Assembly: GCA_008360955.1 (NCBI GenBank)
Contig: LUCM01000776.1
Span: 124,001 to 188,000, forward strand
Direction of reading: 5' to 3'
Source: Fasciolopsis buskii
Taxonomy: Eukaryota; Platyhelminthes; Trematoda; Plagiorchiida; Fasciolidae
Length of the DNA: 64,000 nt
Positions 52,001 to 63,511 of this stretch are shown one piece after another. Position numbers and translations under genes: made by a program. Each line of letters starts with the position of its first letter. Position 1 is the first letter of the stretch. The notes under the pieces are model-generated. The model saw only the letters and a list, made by a program, of their open reading frames with translations. It did not search any database and had not been told where the DNA came from.

Positions 52001-54275
52001 AGTTTAAAGATGTTTCGAAAGGTCACCGTCTTTGAATTCCTCAACGTAAGTGAAGTCTAAAATCTACCGGCAGGATTTCTCGCATTCATGAGTCCAGATC
52101 GCTGGGAGAAATCACAATGGGAAGGCCACAGCTTTTGGGCAGCAGCGGCCTGGCTTCGCTGAATTTCGGACGCGAAAGATGCCATTGGATTTCCCTTTAC
52201 TCGGATGTTCTCAAGCCGCAATTCAATCAGTTTGTTGAGCGACTGGAATGATACCCCGCAAAGTCATGATGAGGCTAAGTGGTAGTAGATGGCATTTGGC
52301 TGCCGCCTTGCTCTTCAACATGTTGGACTTATTTACACCATATGTGATTCTTTATCACCCTAATTTTAGGATCGTGTTTGCTCTTCTTTTCGTAACGTGA
52401 TCTCTAACGGCTACGTAGTTTGCTTCTTTCACTGCATTTGTGCTCAGTGAATGAGATAAAAAAAATAAAAAAAGCATTCAGACCATAGAAAACTATTTTT
52501 TCCTGCTAGCTGTCACTTGAAGGAACTTGAGTTGTCACCTATTAGTTGCCTAGAATTTGTGTTCAAAGGTGTAAAAATTTACAGTGATTTACTTCAGTGT
52601 TACTCGATAAAGTAAAGGAGACGTCCAGGAAGAAAGATGCACCTTTTGATCAGTTAGGAAAAACCCACTTTCAGTTAGGAATTTTCTCAGCCCCTTTTGT
52701 TTGTTTACTGAGGTCGATTTAACCGGGTACTATCAAAGTCCGAAATCAACATCACGAAACAACAGGACCAACTATCCTAACTTTGTGCATCTTATAAAGT
52801 CCGATTTGAACAGCCTTCATCTGAAATCAAGAAACTCGTGATTTTATCATTCTGCCCACCAAAGATTGTTGTTCTTATTTGAAATCCATGAAAATACTGC
52901 TATAAAGTGCCGTGCATCTCTTGTGTACTTTTAGTTACAACAGACCAACTGACGGAACAGAATGGAATTTTCGCAAACGATTGATTATTTGCTTCATTCC
53001 ACACTGTAATAAATCTGTAGTCAGAGGAATCAACAAAGAAGATTTTCTCACGATAGCCTTCTTTTCAAAAAATTTTAGAACAGTCGGAGTTATGAGTTGT
53101 CTCCAAGGCTCAGCCAAAGAACCGCCACAATGAAATTGACTTCTGAGCCCCGTCTTCAAATCCTGTTCTTACAGAGTATGACCGACGGCATATCTTTTTG
53201 TTCAGAAATGATGCCCTAGCGATGACTTGCGGAAAACAAATTTGACCGCACCCCTTAGACGACAAGCTCATTGATTTCGTAGGACTCTTACAAAATCAGC
53301 CAACTTGCAGGGTCACAATACTGGAACAAAAAGCTATGAAATCAGTGACTTTAGAATTTTGTGTTGGTCCCAGCTCAGATTGATAAGTTTCTTTCGCAGC
53401 AATGTGAAACTCAGTAAAGTCGTGAAATAAGTGCACCTTTAGTTTGAATGAACTTCTTGAGAAAGTAGCAGTCAAATAATCAGTAAGTTTAGTTTTGAAC
53501 TCAAACCTGGAGGCCAGTGAGTTTCGAACTTCAACTATTTGGCATTACCTACTGACTAATTCCTCTTATTAGGCTTAAGCTGTATAATGTTGCTTGCTTT
53601 TGTCGTTTGGGACTCAATAACTTTTCAGCTTTGTTTTTTCATCCAAATCCCGCGATAGAGGAAAACAGCTTTGCGAGAACTTTGGTTGCTTTATTTGTCT
53701 GTGCGAACTGAATGCTACTTTTCCAGTAGACGAAACATATCAACACAGCTAAGGGTAACCCATGTGTGGTTTTGTTTTAAATTGGCGACTAGAACGAAAA
53801 AAAACACGAAAAAGGATCGGATTCCGAGCAACAAGTGCTTGTAGCTCGTTTGTGTATGTTTATGATAGTTCTTCTTTCGACCGATCCATTGCGTATTAAA
53901 GGAACAGTAAAAACTAAGGAATGTGATGTTCTGGAACTATATGAAGCCTGTTTGCTTTTGGATTTTCTCCCACAAAGCATCCCATTACAGTCTATTTTAA
54001 AAGAATTATGAAGTGCATATTGTGTGAAATAAACAGTTATCAATCTAAAAGAGCAAGAGTAATTCATAGATATATTGTGCCACACTTGACAAACAACCGT
54101 TTGTTGTTCGCGATACCACGGACACAGTTGCACACCCCGTTCGTGCCTAATCAAATGAGTAATTCTGAAAGAGGAGAAATATTACTTTAGAAATTTATGA
54201 AACTATGCAATATCATAACGGAGTGGGAAAAAGCCTCACATACGGTCGTGATCTGCTTTGTTTCCCTTTTCCCAG
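49046..54275. other. Region upstream of the first visible Wnt exon
   Basis: Likely intron or 5' flank of the Wnt gene. No convincing signal-peptide exon was found. A frame at 51854-52045 ends at a strong GTAAGT donor but has no signal-peptide-like start. Confidence 0.5.
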
Positions 54276-54847
54276 GTTTTTTGACCTGCTGTCTCTTACG
54301 CAGCCGAGGGCCATGCAAATAATCAATACAAATCAGCCAGCCAAACGAAATGTTCTCCAGCAAATGGATGAAGTTGGCCATACTGTGGAGACTCATGATC
54401 CGGGAAGTTTTCCTGGGAGAAAATCGATTCGTGAGACTCCAGGTCATATTCTATTCCAGAGTCAAGTTTCCAATCCGTACCAGTCGGCCTCATCAACGTC
54501 TGATACGACTGGGCTTTCTAATGACTTAGGAACCCGGTCCTACCTCTCACCCAGTTCGGTCAACCCGGGACTCGTGGCTCTCCCGGACCGGAGTAGTTTG
54601 CTTGCTCAGGAGGTGGCCATCTGCCAAGCGCTGACTGGGTTGACAAACAAACAACGCCAAATCTGTTTGCAACATTCCGGTCTGGTTTGGGCCATGCTGG
54701 AGGGTACCCGTCTTGGGTTGCATGAATGTGTGTACCAGTTCAAGCATGAACAATGGAACTGTTCTGCCGTGAACATTCTCTATCAGCTCCAAACAAACTC
54801 TGCATCGATTCCAAAAGTCAGTGGACTTGAGGGGATATTACAACGAG
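54276..54847 (+). CDS. wnt: Wnt ligand, N-terminal internal exon (Wnt2-like)
   Basis: This exon encodes the start of the mature domain of a secreted Wnt glycoprotein, a lipid-modified ligand for Frizzled/LRP receptors. The reading frame is open from 54205. A pyrimidine-rich tract ending in AG at 54274-54275 makes 54276 the likeliest exon start; a second AG gives 54304 as an alternative. The first ~115 codons are Ser/Thr/Pro/Gln-rich and unlike any family domain. Then comes the classic Wnt opening: AICQALTGLTNKQRQIC, then EGTRLGLHEC, then QFKHEQWNCS, with four cysteines in the family spacing and a conserved N-glycosylation sequon at 54757-54765. The exon closes with LEGILQRG, whose last glycine codon is split by the intron. 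The AUG at 54205 is probably not the true start, because no signal peptide follows it, so an upstream exon is expected. Family membership is firm; the Wnt2 assignment is from remembered family patterns only. Confidence 0.85.
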
Positions 54848-57575
54848 GCGAGTACTTTCATTCCATTTTATTCTATTCTCACTCTGCCAGCTTTCCACAG
54901 CTTGTATTTGGTCTAAAATATGCCAAAGACAAAGCACCGACTGAAACTGTCCCTGTGTGTGTTATCGAGTTCAAGCAGAAAGGAGGACTTGAATGAATAT
55001 AATTGTAATCTACCAGAGTAATTTGACGAATAGTAGCCTTAGAAACTGACGGTAAGCTGCCGAAAATAGCCTTTTACTCCCCGATCACCTGTAAGTTTGC
55101 TTTCCCGCTACCGGAGCATTATACAGATCATACCGGATGTTACATTTAACGATAATGAAGTTGACTTAATTCCCTTTTAACTGTTAAACTAGAAATGTAC
55201 AAGGTTCCGGAAATTGGAAAGCTATGAAAATATGAAATAAACGACGATGAGAGGCGCCAAATCTGCTAAGGTATTTATTTAAACAAGGGATTAAATTGTT
55301 TTTAATCAACTTGGTCCTTATCTGTTTCTTAAAGAACTTCGTAAAATGTTCCGAAGATTGTCCAGACAGGACCACGATAGTCACAATGCCCAGTCAAGGA
55401 TTTTTTCGTGACACTTTCATTCTGTTACTGACTTTAAACTGAGCAAAGCTGCTTTTCATCTGCCATCTGTCATCGGCATCATCCACGGTGTCTTCTGTTT
55501 GACAAACGATCAATTCGAGTTACACCGTCGATCCAAACGTAATGGTGCAAGTTCCGTATGAAACGTTTTTTAACCAGAATACCTAAACTTACTATGCTCA
55601 CAGATTGAGAACCCTGTTGGACGCTTCCACTTACATAGCCGCCATTGTTCTCTGTAAATTTAGTGTTATGAAGTACAGGTTAAAATTAATTCGACTGTGT
55701 GTTTATTAGCAGCCAAACAGTTAAATTGGGACAATTCTAGGCGAATAGTGTGATTTCCTCTCTTCCCACAAACAACCCAATCTCCATCTGAACGGCCTGC
55801 CGGTGTCCAAATTCAGGCATGCTGTCAGGTTGTGACAATCACAAGGGCAGTTTAGACACTTTTCAAGACTTCAGATTCGGAACAAGCACAGATGTCCGGT
55901 TCAAGAGAATTATAATAACAACTTCAATTTCAAACAATGGTGCTCATTTACTTAACTGCATTGGTAAAACCTTCGGATCGGGAACGGTTCTTTCATCGAG
56001 GTTAGCTGTTCTGTTCTGCTATGTGTGATAATCAGTGGTTAGTGTTACGGGTTAAATTCCCGCCTTCTAGGATGGAAGTTGCAGACTTTGTAAACAAAAA
56101 TAAGTGACCAAAGAAAACTAAGGAAACGATAGCGAAGTTACTCGTTTACGTTGAACACATTCCATTTGTTCGCGCATTATTTTACAACGGTCTTTGCCTT
56201 GTAACTCGGCTAACAGAGCACATGGAATACTAAAATTTTCTTGCGCGGTTTCGAATCTCACTGTCGTCGAGGAATTTGATATTTCAATATTATGCCACGT
56301 GTAGAAACATAAGTACGATAAAATACAGTTTCCTGAATAATAGTTACCTCATCAACTATGAGATCAGCTATCAAGACTCAAAAGTATGAAGTTGGAGGTA
56401 TCGGTTTCGAACCGAGTTCGCATTGCATGGGAAATTTGATGCGCCATGTGGTAGGTTCACCTAAGGTAATGGAAACTTCTGCAAAATTATGCTCACCACC
56501 GACAACGCCGTGTACTGTTATTAAAATGTTGTTAGTCAAAGTAATGCTTTGACCTTGGAAATGCTGCTGTCGACACAATAATGGCTTGAAAGAAGGTAGA
56601 AAAGAATATTGTCCGCGAATATTTCGACCGAGATTTTTTTTTTCTGACGGTCAGTTTAGGTTTTCAGAAAAATTACATCCATGTATGATTCGTTAGTCAG
56701 TCTTGATTTGATAACCAATGTCCGTAGACAAGTACTCCTATCATGCGTATCTTTACAAATAAAAGGATACCTACTGGAAAAGTTAGCTGTCTAGTTCTTC
56801 TTTTTCCGAAGCCTTGTGATAGATGAACCTGGCGTTTCGTTCGCAACTATTTCAACAACAACTGTAGGGGCAACGTCTGTGTGTAAGCTTCGGCTGCTGA
56901 AATAAAGCGCAGCTACCACAAATCTACGAATACTATCAAATAGCGGTAAAACACACAACTATTCACAATATTTAAAGCCAATTGTTTTTCTGAATGGATT
57001 GCCATGATAAGAATGGCATTATTAAGAAGCCGATTACAATTTCATAGATACCGGGACTTTCCTGCACCTCAAATCCAAAATGTACCCGGATAGATTTCGT
57101 GCATCGTTCACCAAGTAAGGTGGTGTAAACATGTTTTTGTTTTTGTGCAAAAAGCGTTTCTAATTTGAGGCGTGAACTAACCTCTCCGGCGATCCCACCT
57201 CGTTAATGCTCCTGAGATGACCTAGTTTAAGTGTAACATGGTGCAACTAAATCACGTAGACAATCGAGTCTAATCAACAAATCTGTTTACTTCAGTGCAT
57301 CCAGTAAAGTTCAGATGATTTGTATCTTAGTCACTTTAAGCTAAACACCCCAGGAGGCCCTGCCTGTTCTTCATCTTTCCAGTTTTTATCCTTCCTCCCC
57401 AAGTCATTGTGTGAATACCACTATGTTGTGTCGTGGTTATTGACCCACACAGCTCCAGTCAGAATATTTGCACAACGGGACCTGCATTCCGTTGTATTTT
57501 TGTCAACGGTTCCACAATTACCAGTAGATTTAAAAATTTTTCACATATGAAACTGGTCATCCAGCGTATAGAGTA

Positions 57576-57690
57576 ATGCTAATTCGAATTGTCCAGGCTT
57601 ATCAAGAGCAGCCTTCTAGCTCAACTAACAAAGTGCAAACAACTCGAAAGCTGGGTTTGTGTATGCTAATTCGAATCTGACCGGGGTCGG
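57576..57690 (+). repeat. tRNA-like segment with 14-bp direct repeats
   Basis: ATGCTAATTCGAAT occurs exactly twice, at 57576-57589 and 57663-57676. Between and overlapping them is a tRNA-like stretch with an A-box-like TAGCTCAACTAA (57617-57628) and a B-box-like AATTCGAATCTGA (57668-57680), followed by CCGGGGTCGG. The repeats could be a target-site duplication of a short tRNA-derived insertion, although the right repeat overlaps the B box, which argues for a local duplication instead. Confidence 0.35.
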
Positions 57691-57866
57691 TGACCATTTA
57701 TCGCATGAACCAAATTATAATTTGGCACATCTACTAGACCGTAAAGACAACAACCAGTGACCAGAAATGCGATCTCGACTGATGCGCTGCTATGCCTAAC
57801 CTACAAAGACGTTGTGTGATTTTCCCCTTCAAGTTTTGGGCTCGTGAATAACTCTTTTAGTAGTTA

Positions 57867-58116
57867 GTGGTAATTAATGTTCCTAAGAAGATGTACCTGA
57901 AATGCACAGAAACCCGACGGCCCACGAGGTTTAACCTCGAGTCAATGGTCCATTATTTCTTTCTTCGATTAGCTCTTGAAACGGAAAAGTTAGCTCAACT
58001 GGCGAAATGCTTGAGTTTCTTAATCAGCCAGCCAGCAAACTCTTTTGATGGACAGGTTGCATCCATAGAGAGGGCCTTTTTGCGTCCATCCGCTGGACCC
58101 AATCGCAAAGATGGAG
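57867..58116 (+). CDS. Weak candidate exon inside the Wnt intron
   Basis: An open frame whose 3' edge coincides with a strong splice donor (GGAG|GTAAGC at 58117). The central part, NLESMVHYFFLRLALETEK followed by LAQLAKCLSFLISQPANSF, is amphipathic and helix-like. It is not part of the conserved Wnt protein, because the flanking Wnt exons join without it. It could be a nested gene, an alternative 5' exon or chance. The left border is not defined; AG dinucleotides near 57886 and 57909 are possible acceptors. I recognise no family. Confidence 0.18.
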
Positions 58117-58443
58117 GTAAGCTACCGTTAAGTATAAACTGCAAATGACTGCGCGCTGTAAATGACAAAGACTGGTAAAAATTAAAACATCCTTATCTAA
58201 GTAAGGAAAACCTTGGTAGAAAATTCCCGTGAAGACCTAACTTGGTTCAAAATATATGGAAAATTGGTGGATTAACTGAAATATTTGTGAAATGCCAAAA
58301 TTTTCTGTTTGTAAGGCCGATCGTGTAAAAGGTTATCCATTTTGACTGAAACGCTGATAATTTGCTAACCATCTTGACGATGGTGTGCTACATTTTAGAC
58401 GGATGAAAAATTTATTCTAGTTTTCACCAACCGAACTTCACTA

Positions 58444-58470
58444 CCCGACCCGACCCGAGCCGAGCCGAGA
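58444..58470 (+). repeat. (CCCGA)3(GCCGA)2 pentanucleotide run
   Basis: Three CCCGA units followed by GCCGA units, GC-rich against an AT-rich background, within the Wnt intron. Confidence 0.85.
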
Positions 58471-60099
58471 TATCATCGTACCATCGTCGAATTTCAAATG
58501 AAATTTCGGTGTTGTCTCACTAATATTATTTAGCAACTGACACAGTTTTGTCAAACCAGCAACTTCGTCAGTCGTTTCCCCTGGGTGAAACATGCAAATA
58601 TGATAAATGCACGAACTTCTATGATATCACAAGAAATGGAGACATGAAGATGCTGGAAAATTCACCTGATTTTAGCACCTAGGTGGAAATTTCGCTGCAG
58701 TGTCAAATCCAAATTGGACTTTCCATCACCTGAAATACCCGGTTGGTGATGCCATTTGCAAGGCTTTTCGTGGGAATGAGTGTAGTTTGTAGCAGGTTTT
58801 AACAAAAGTTAAAACGTTCGTTTCTAAATCCTGGTCTGTGCATTTTCGGTTTTTGTCTAATTTTTTAGCAGCCATCAAAGGTCTGTTAACCCTAGAAATT
58901 TATTATCCTTATCAGAAAAACGAAAATTAAGGTTAGTTCCCATTTTATTTTCCATTTCTGTGATGCTTTTTGTATGAAACCATTTCCACTTCCACGTCCT
59001 CTTGGTTCACGCTGCTTAAGCTCAGGTCAAGTTCCAGCTCTAGATACAAACCTACAAGCACACGCCCACGCACATACATACCCTGGATCCTCCCTTTCAT
59101 GTCTTTCACAGACTGTGTTCATATAATCGGTGTTTCCTGTCAAAGGCCATATGAGCCGTCATTGACCCATCACATCATGTCCCATGTACTGTTCACTTGC
59201 ATGCATGTATCCCAGATGAGCCCGTAGAACTAACACCAATCTCGTGATGATTGCTACTATTACCACCGTAGCAAAACAAAATAGTTTTGTGATTTGTTCA
59301 TATTATTGTCAAACCTGCAGTACTAGTCTATCCAAGCAACTGACATTTCCATGTTACATCTGTCTGATCGTCAGGAGTCATGTAGTTGGCATATCGAAAG
59401 GTGGGTGAATGATGCCGGGTGATGGAGTGATTAGATGTGCCTAATAATTTTCACACATACATACAAACACATTCCTTGCCCAGATGTGGTAGGCATCAAA
59501 TGTGGTTGTGATCCCAGCCTACATGTTAGCATGTTGTGTGACGCGGACTCCGTCTTCCAATCCTGGCCCGTGCGCCAATACGCTCACAGATGTTGTCACT
59601 GGTATAGTGGGCAGGGAAAAGCAAACCGAAGAAAAAACTGTAGTCGGCCGGGCAAAGACTGGGGGATGGAACTATGCGGAGATCTGTGCCTATCATCCAA
59701 CTTAAACAAGCTTATCATCTTCCAAAGGAAAGTAGTTCCTTAAAACCAGAACCACCATCATTTGATTAGGTACTCGACGGGACAATGAAATAACAAACGA
59801 CTTAACAGATAAAACTGTGTCAAAGCAAAAAATGTTTGAACCGTAGAAACGCAAAAAAGGTGAAGTTCTCACAGTCACATACGCAGACCAAGTAAGTTAA
59901 CAGTAGAATATTTCGTATTGACTGATTTTATAATGAAACTTTGTCTACTGTGACAACGGAAAACAACAGAAAACTAGTGACTATAAAGGGCATTAGAAGA
60001 TCTATTAGTAGTAATGATTTAGGTCGCTCATCATAGGAGCTGATCACGGTGTATGAACAACAGTCTGTGACTATGCAAAACTAACTGACAGAAGCTGCT

Positions 60100-60290
60100 G
60101 CCTAACTTAAGGTTCATGGTGAACAAAACTGACAGGCATCCGGATATCGTAACGGATAAGGTGCTCAGTTCGCATTCCCTTAGTCTTGGTTCTATCCTCA
60201 AGTCGGAGTACGGTGGGTATACCTTGCCGCTATTTCCCAAAGGAGATAACAGGTGGATTTTGACTTCTACAGATCAGTAGCAGCTTGGCA
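60100..60290 (+). repeat. tRNA-Leu-like SINE, copy 4 (degraded, in Wnt intron)
   Basis: This segment shares CGTAACGG-TAAGG (from 60149) with copy 1. It then has a degenerate B-box zone around 60190-60200, and a hammerhead remnant at 60222-60262, where ATTTCC, CAAA, GGAG and ATAACAGGTG align with ATTCC, TAACAA, GGAT and GAAACAGCTG. The similarity is patchy, so the boundaries are approximate. Confidence 0.4.
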
Positions 60291-62927
60291 AACAGACGAC
60301 TAATAGTCAAACCAAAATTTGCCTAAAGAAGCTGTACTAGAAAATGAAAGACTCTAAGCGGACTTTAAAGTTACTTTTGGCAGCTCAGACATCTTACTAT
60401 CGAGGGCAACTTTGATAAATTGGGCATGATTTTGCACAGCAAATCAAAGCTGGATTTGTGCAAATATTATTTTCTATATGCTTTCGCAAGTTGGCCTAGG
60501 AGCCAAAATCTGATGTACATGCAAGTGTGTGTGCATACCGAAGTTTCAGATTGGTAAATGGGAAATATTCTAGATCGAGTAACCGTCGAGACTATCAAGC
60601 AAGAAAATAATCTGGGTACACATGAGAAAACCAGTGTATAATTAGTTCAATGTCGAGACAGCAGTTTCTCCCACAATGCCGAACAACACAAGGGTCTGGG
60701 GTGTTTGGGCTTGACTACAAATCTTTCGTTTTAAAAAAATGGATGCTTCTAACTTCATTTTCTGATGCAAATATTCATGGCTTCACTTTGAACACAGCAG
60801 CAAATTAAATAGGGAAAATGGATCGGGTTTTCGAAAGTGCGTTAAGGTGATTACAAATCGCTAGGTCTTCGGGGAAAGTTGCTACTGCAACAATACTGAA
60901 AGAAGCCCGATTAAGAGAAATCAAACGAAGTTTGCTCAGAGTGATCCTCATTGCAACTCGGATAACTTACCTCCATAAATATTTCCGGTTACGAAGAGCG
61001 CAGAAAATACATTTTATGGGAAATCTAACTGGCCGATTGGTTGACTTATTGACTGGATAGGTGAGCTCAGACGTTGTCGTTCTGCGGACTTTCGCATGGG
61101 CGGAATTCCATTTATAATAGTGAATCAATCTAGTCTGACAACTCCAGGGAGCTACGCAAAGTCAAGAAGAACTCCATTTTCGGTTAAATAAACTCGAACT
61201 GGCTTCAAAGAGGGAACTAAATACTCCTCCCTCATCAAAACACATAAGAACATTTTCGATGGAATCTTTCACTGTCACTGTCTGTTAACAGGCTGCATAG
61301 AAAGCGAACCGACACGGCTGGGGTCGGTTATGTTAAGTCTAATTTGTGGTGGAATAAAATGCCAGTTTCGACTAACTAAATCTCTGAGTGACAGACGGCA
61401 ATAAGTGTCATAATGCGCCTGATGCTCTGGCCGTGCAATATTTCCATTGAGGGTGTAATTTTACTTCGTTGATTCATGATAACAATCTATTTCTGACTGT
61501 TTGTTGGGATGATTGATTGGATAATTAACTTGTTCGTAACCTTACCAGAAAAAACAGACTGAATTTTTGAAGGGTTTGCATTGATTGTGATTGAAATTCA
61601 TGAATTTTAGAATATCTCATAATTCAAGTAGTCGTTTATTGTGTAAAAATAGCGCACCACGGAAAGGAAATGCAATAAGCAACGATAAAAAGAAGGACAG
61701 TGAATGCAACAAAAAAGGGGAATAAAAAGACTGCATATAAGAACAACAGTGGTAACAATAATTTCACCAATCCAACTCTTTTAGAAGCCGTAAATTTTAC
61801 TGCAAAACATTCTAGCCTCATATGGGAATGGGGGGTAAATGCCAAGGTCTGACCTCAAAATATAAATCGGCTTTTTAAACTATTGTCTCCAAAACTTGCT
61901 CCATTAGGGAGTAAATGAATGCAGTAGGTTTTTATTGCGATGTATATTGGAATTAGCCTGATTCTAGAGAAAGGGAATGAAAAATCAAAACCATGTGCAA
62001 TTTTCAAATATATTCAAAGCTATTGGAAAATTTTACTTACTCTGGATCCGCTAAAATCAAATGGTACAGTGAGTTGAAAATTTTGGCTTCCTTATTTATC
62101 GTTCCACTGTCAGATTCATTCTCCCACCAGCATATTTCTTGTTGCCTAAAACAATAGTCTTCTATACAGATCATCCTGGGAAGATTTATTACTCATTTCA
62201 TTATAAGAGCACGAGGATCAGAATATTTACTCCTCATATGCCAACAAAATGTTATACATTTTGTTTTTGTGGCCAGATTTTAAACTGATAACAGGGAGTA
62301 AAAATGATCTAGCAAATTAAAGATTTTAACAGCTTTGTAAGATTCACCGGGATGGACTTGAATTCGAAAAGGACTGCTCTTGCTTCACAGCATTTGTACA
62401 AAACGGAATTTGTCAACGTTTCACTTCTAGCTTTTTTTATACCTGCTTTTGGCAGGACAGATTGGTTTGAATGCAAGTCAAGTAAATCACTCAGATGCCT
62501 CCCGTTTGCAGCTGCGAAATTGCGATTGGCGCGTGAGCTACTCGTCGCTTCCTCAGTAATCAAACAGTGGATGGAATTTATTAACCATCTGTTAGGTCTG
62601 TTTTTACACCGTAGTAACCAAGTGACCGGCGAAATTCGGATGCCTTAGGTGCAATACAGTCACATAGGACCCATTCTTTCCCCAGCACCCGATTATTAAA
62701 AATGAAGTTCGTCCAGCATGATTGTGACATATTTTGATCCATTTGCCGGTCTGGTTAAGTTGTCAAAGGTATTTCGAATTCAAGCCATGAGAAGGAACCG
62801 TCATGCACCAGTGCGAAGCAAAATTTCCGTACCATCATTCTATTTATAACTTTCCGTTAGAGTAATGAATAATAGTTCAACTTTTTTCAGTACTTTTTAT
62901 TGATTGTTTCTTTTGCATTTTGTGAAG

Positions 62928-63511
62928 GATCCCGGGAGACCGCCTTTTTGTCCTCCACCTGGTCGGCTGGAGTTGTCCAGGCAATCACTCGTGCATGCAG
63001 TCGCGGTCAGATGGGCACCTGCGACTGTGATCCAGCTCGTCGTGAAGGTCAGGATAGAGATGCTGAAGGTGTATTCACATGGGGCGGTTGTAGTGACCCT
63101 ATCCGCTTCGGTATGCGGCTTACTCGGCTATTTCTGGATGCTACTGACCGCGAACATCGACAAGCTGCAATAGAACGCGAAGAAGAGCTTCATGGACCAC
63201 TCATACGACGTGGTCAGAGGAAATCAAGAGGAAGCTATAGAAGTTTACTAGCTGCACAACAGCAACAACAGAGACCACGAAATCATCCTTATGGATCAGG
63301 ACTCAAAAGTTTTTCCATGCGCTCTTATTCAGCGACTGATCAGACGCTGTTATCATCTTCAGATTCGAAGATAAACCATACGGATCAGAACAAGATAGGC
63401 TCTGGATCACACAAACTTTCACCTCAGGAAGTACAGGCCGAAACGTTACGCATTATTCAAACCAAAGCGAGAGCACTGATGAATCTCCACAATCGCCGTG
63501 CTGGAAGAAAA
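62928..63511 (+). CDS. wnt: Wnt ligand, middle exon with long insertion
   Basis: This exon continues the Wnt gene. It opens with the second and third bases of the split glycine codon and reads GSRETAF, SAGVVQAITRACSRGQ, TCDCDP, then EGVFTWGGCSDPIRFG and LFLDA, all diagnostic Wnt blocks with four more conserved cysteines. About 100 residues rich in Ser, Gln, Arg and Lys follow (roughly 63149-63462), including a run of five Gln near 63257 and an N-H-T sequon. The family motif ARALMNLHNRRAGRK then closes the exon. The donor is strong (AAA|GTGAGT at 63512) in phase 0. Most animal Wnts have only a short loop at the insertion site. The string SAGVV.AITRACS...CDCDP...WGGCSD resembles Wnt2 most. Two positions look odd: SSTW replaces the usual YAIS-like segment, and GGCSDPI replaces GGCSDNI. 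The exons with the palmitoleoylated serine loop and the C-terminal cysteine knot are not in the window. Confidence 0.9.

Larger units (their letters stand above)
54848..62927 (+). other. Wnt intron, 8080 bp, inferred GC-AG class
   Basis: The intron separates the two Wnt exons. The reading frame and the family motif QRG-SRETAF require the left exon to end after the first base of the glycine codon at 54847. The intron then begins GCGAGT in the context CGAG|GCGAGT, which matches the GC-donor consensus. The acceptor is a T-rich tract ending in AG at 62926-62927. The nearby GT at 54851 would give the wrong phase and the wrong protein frame. Inside the intron are a degraded SINE copy (60100-60290), a tRNA-like segment (57576-57690), a pentanucleotide run (58444-58470) and one weak candidate exon (57867-58116). 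The rest shows nothing I can identify. Confidence 0.7.

Noticed and set aside
58970..59745. GC-richer block with several overlapping frames of 67-102 codons
   Set aside because: The frames overlap in different registers with none dominant, and no family is recognised.
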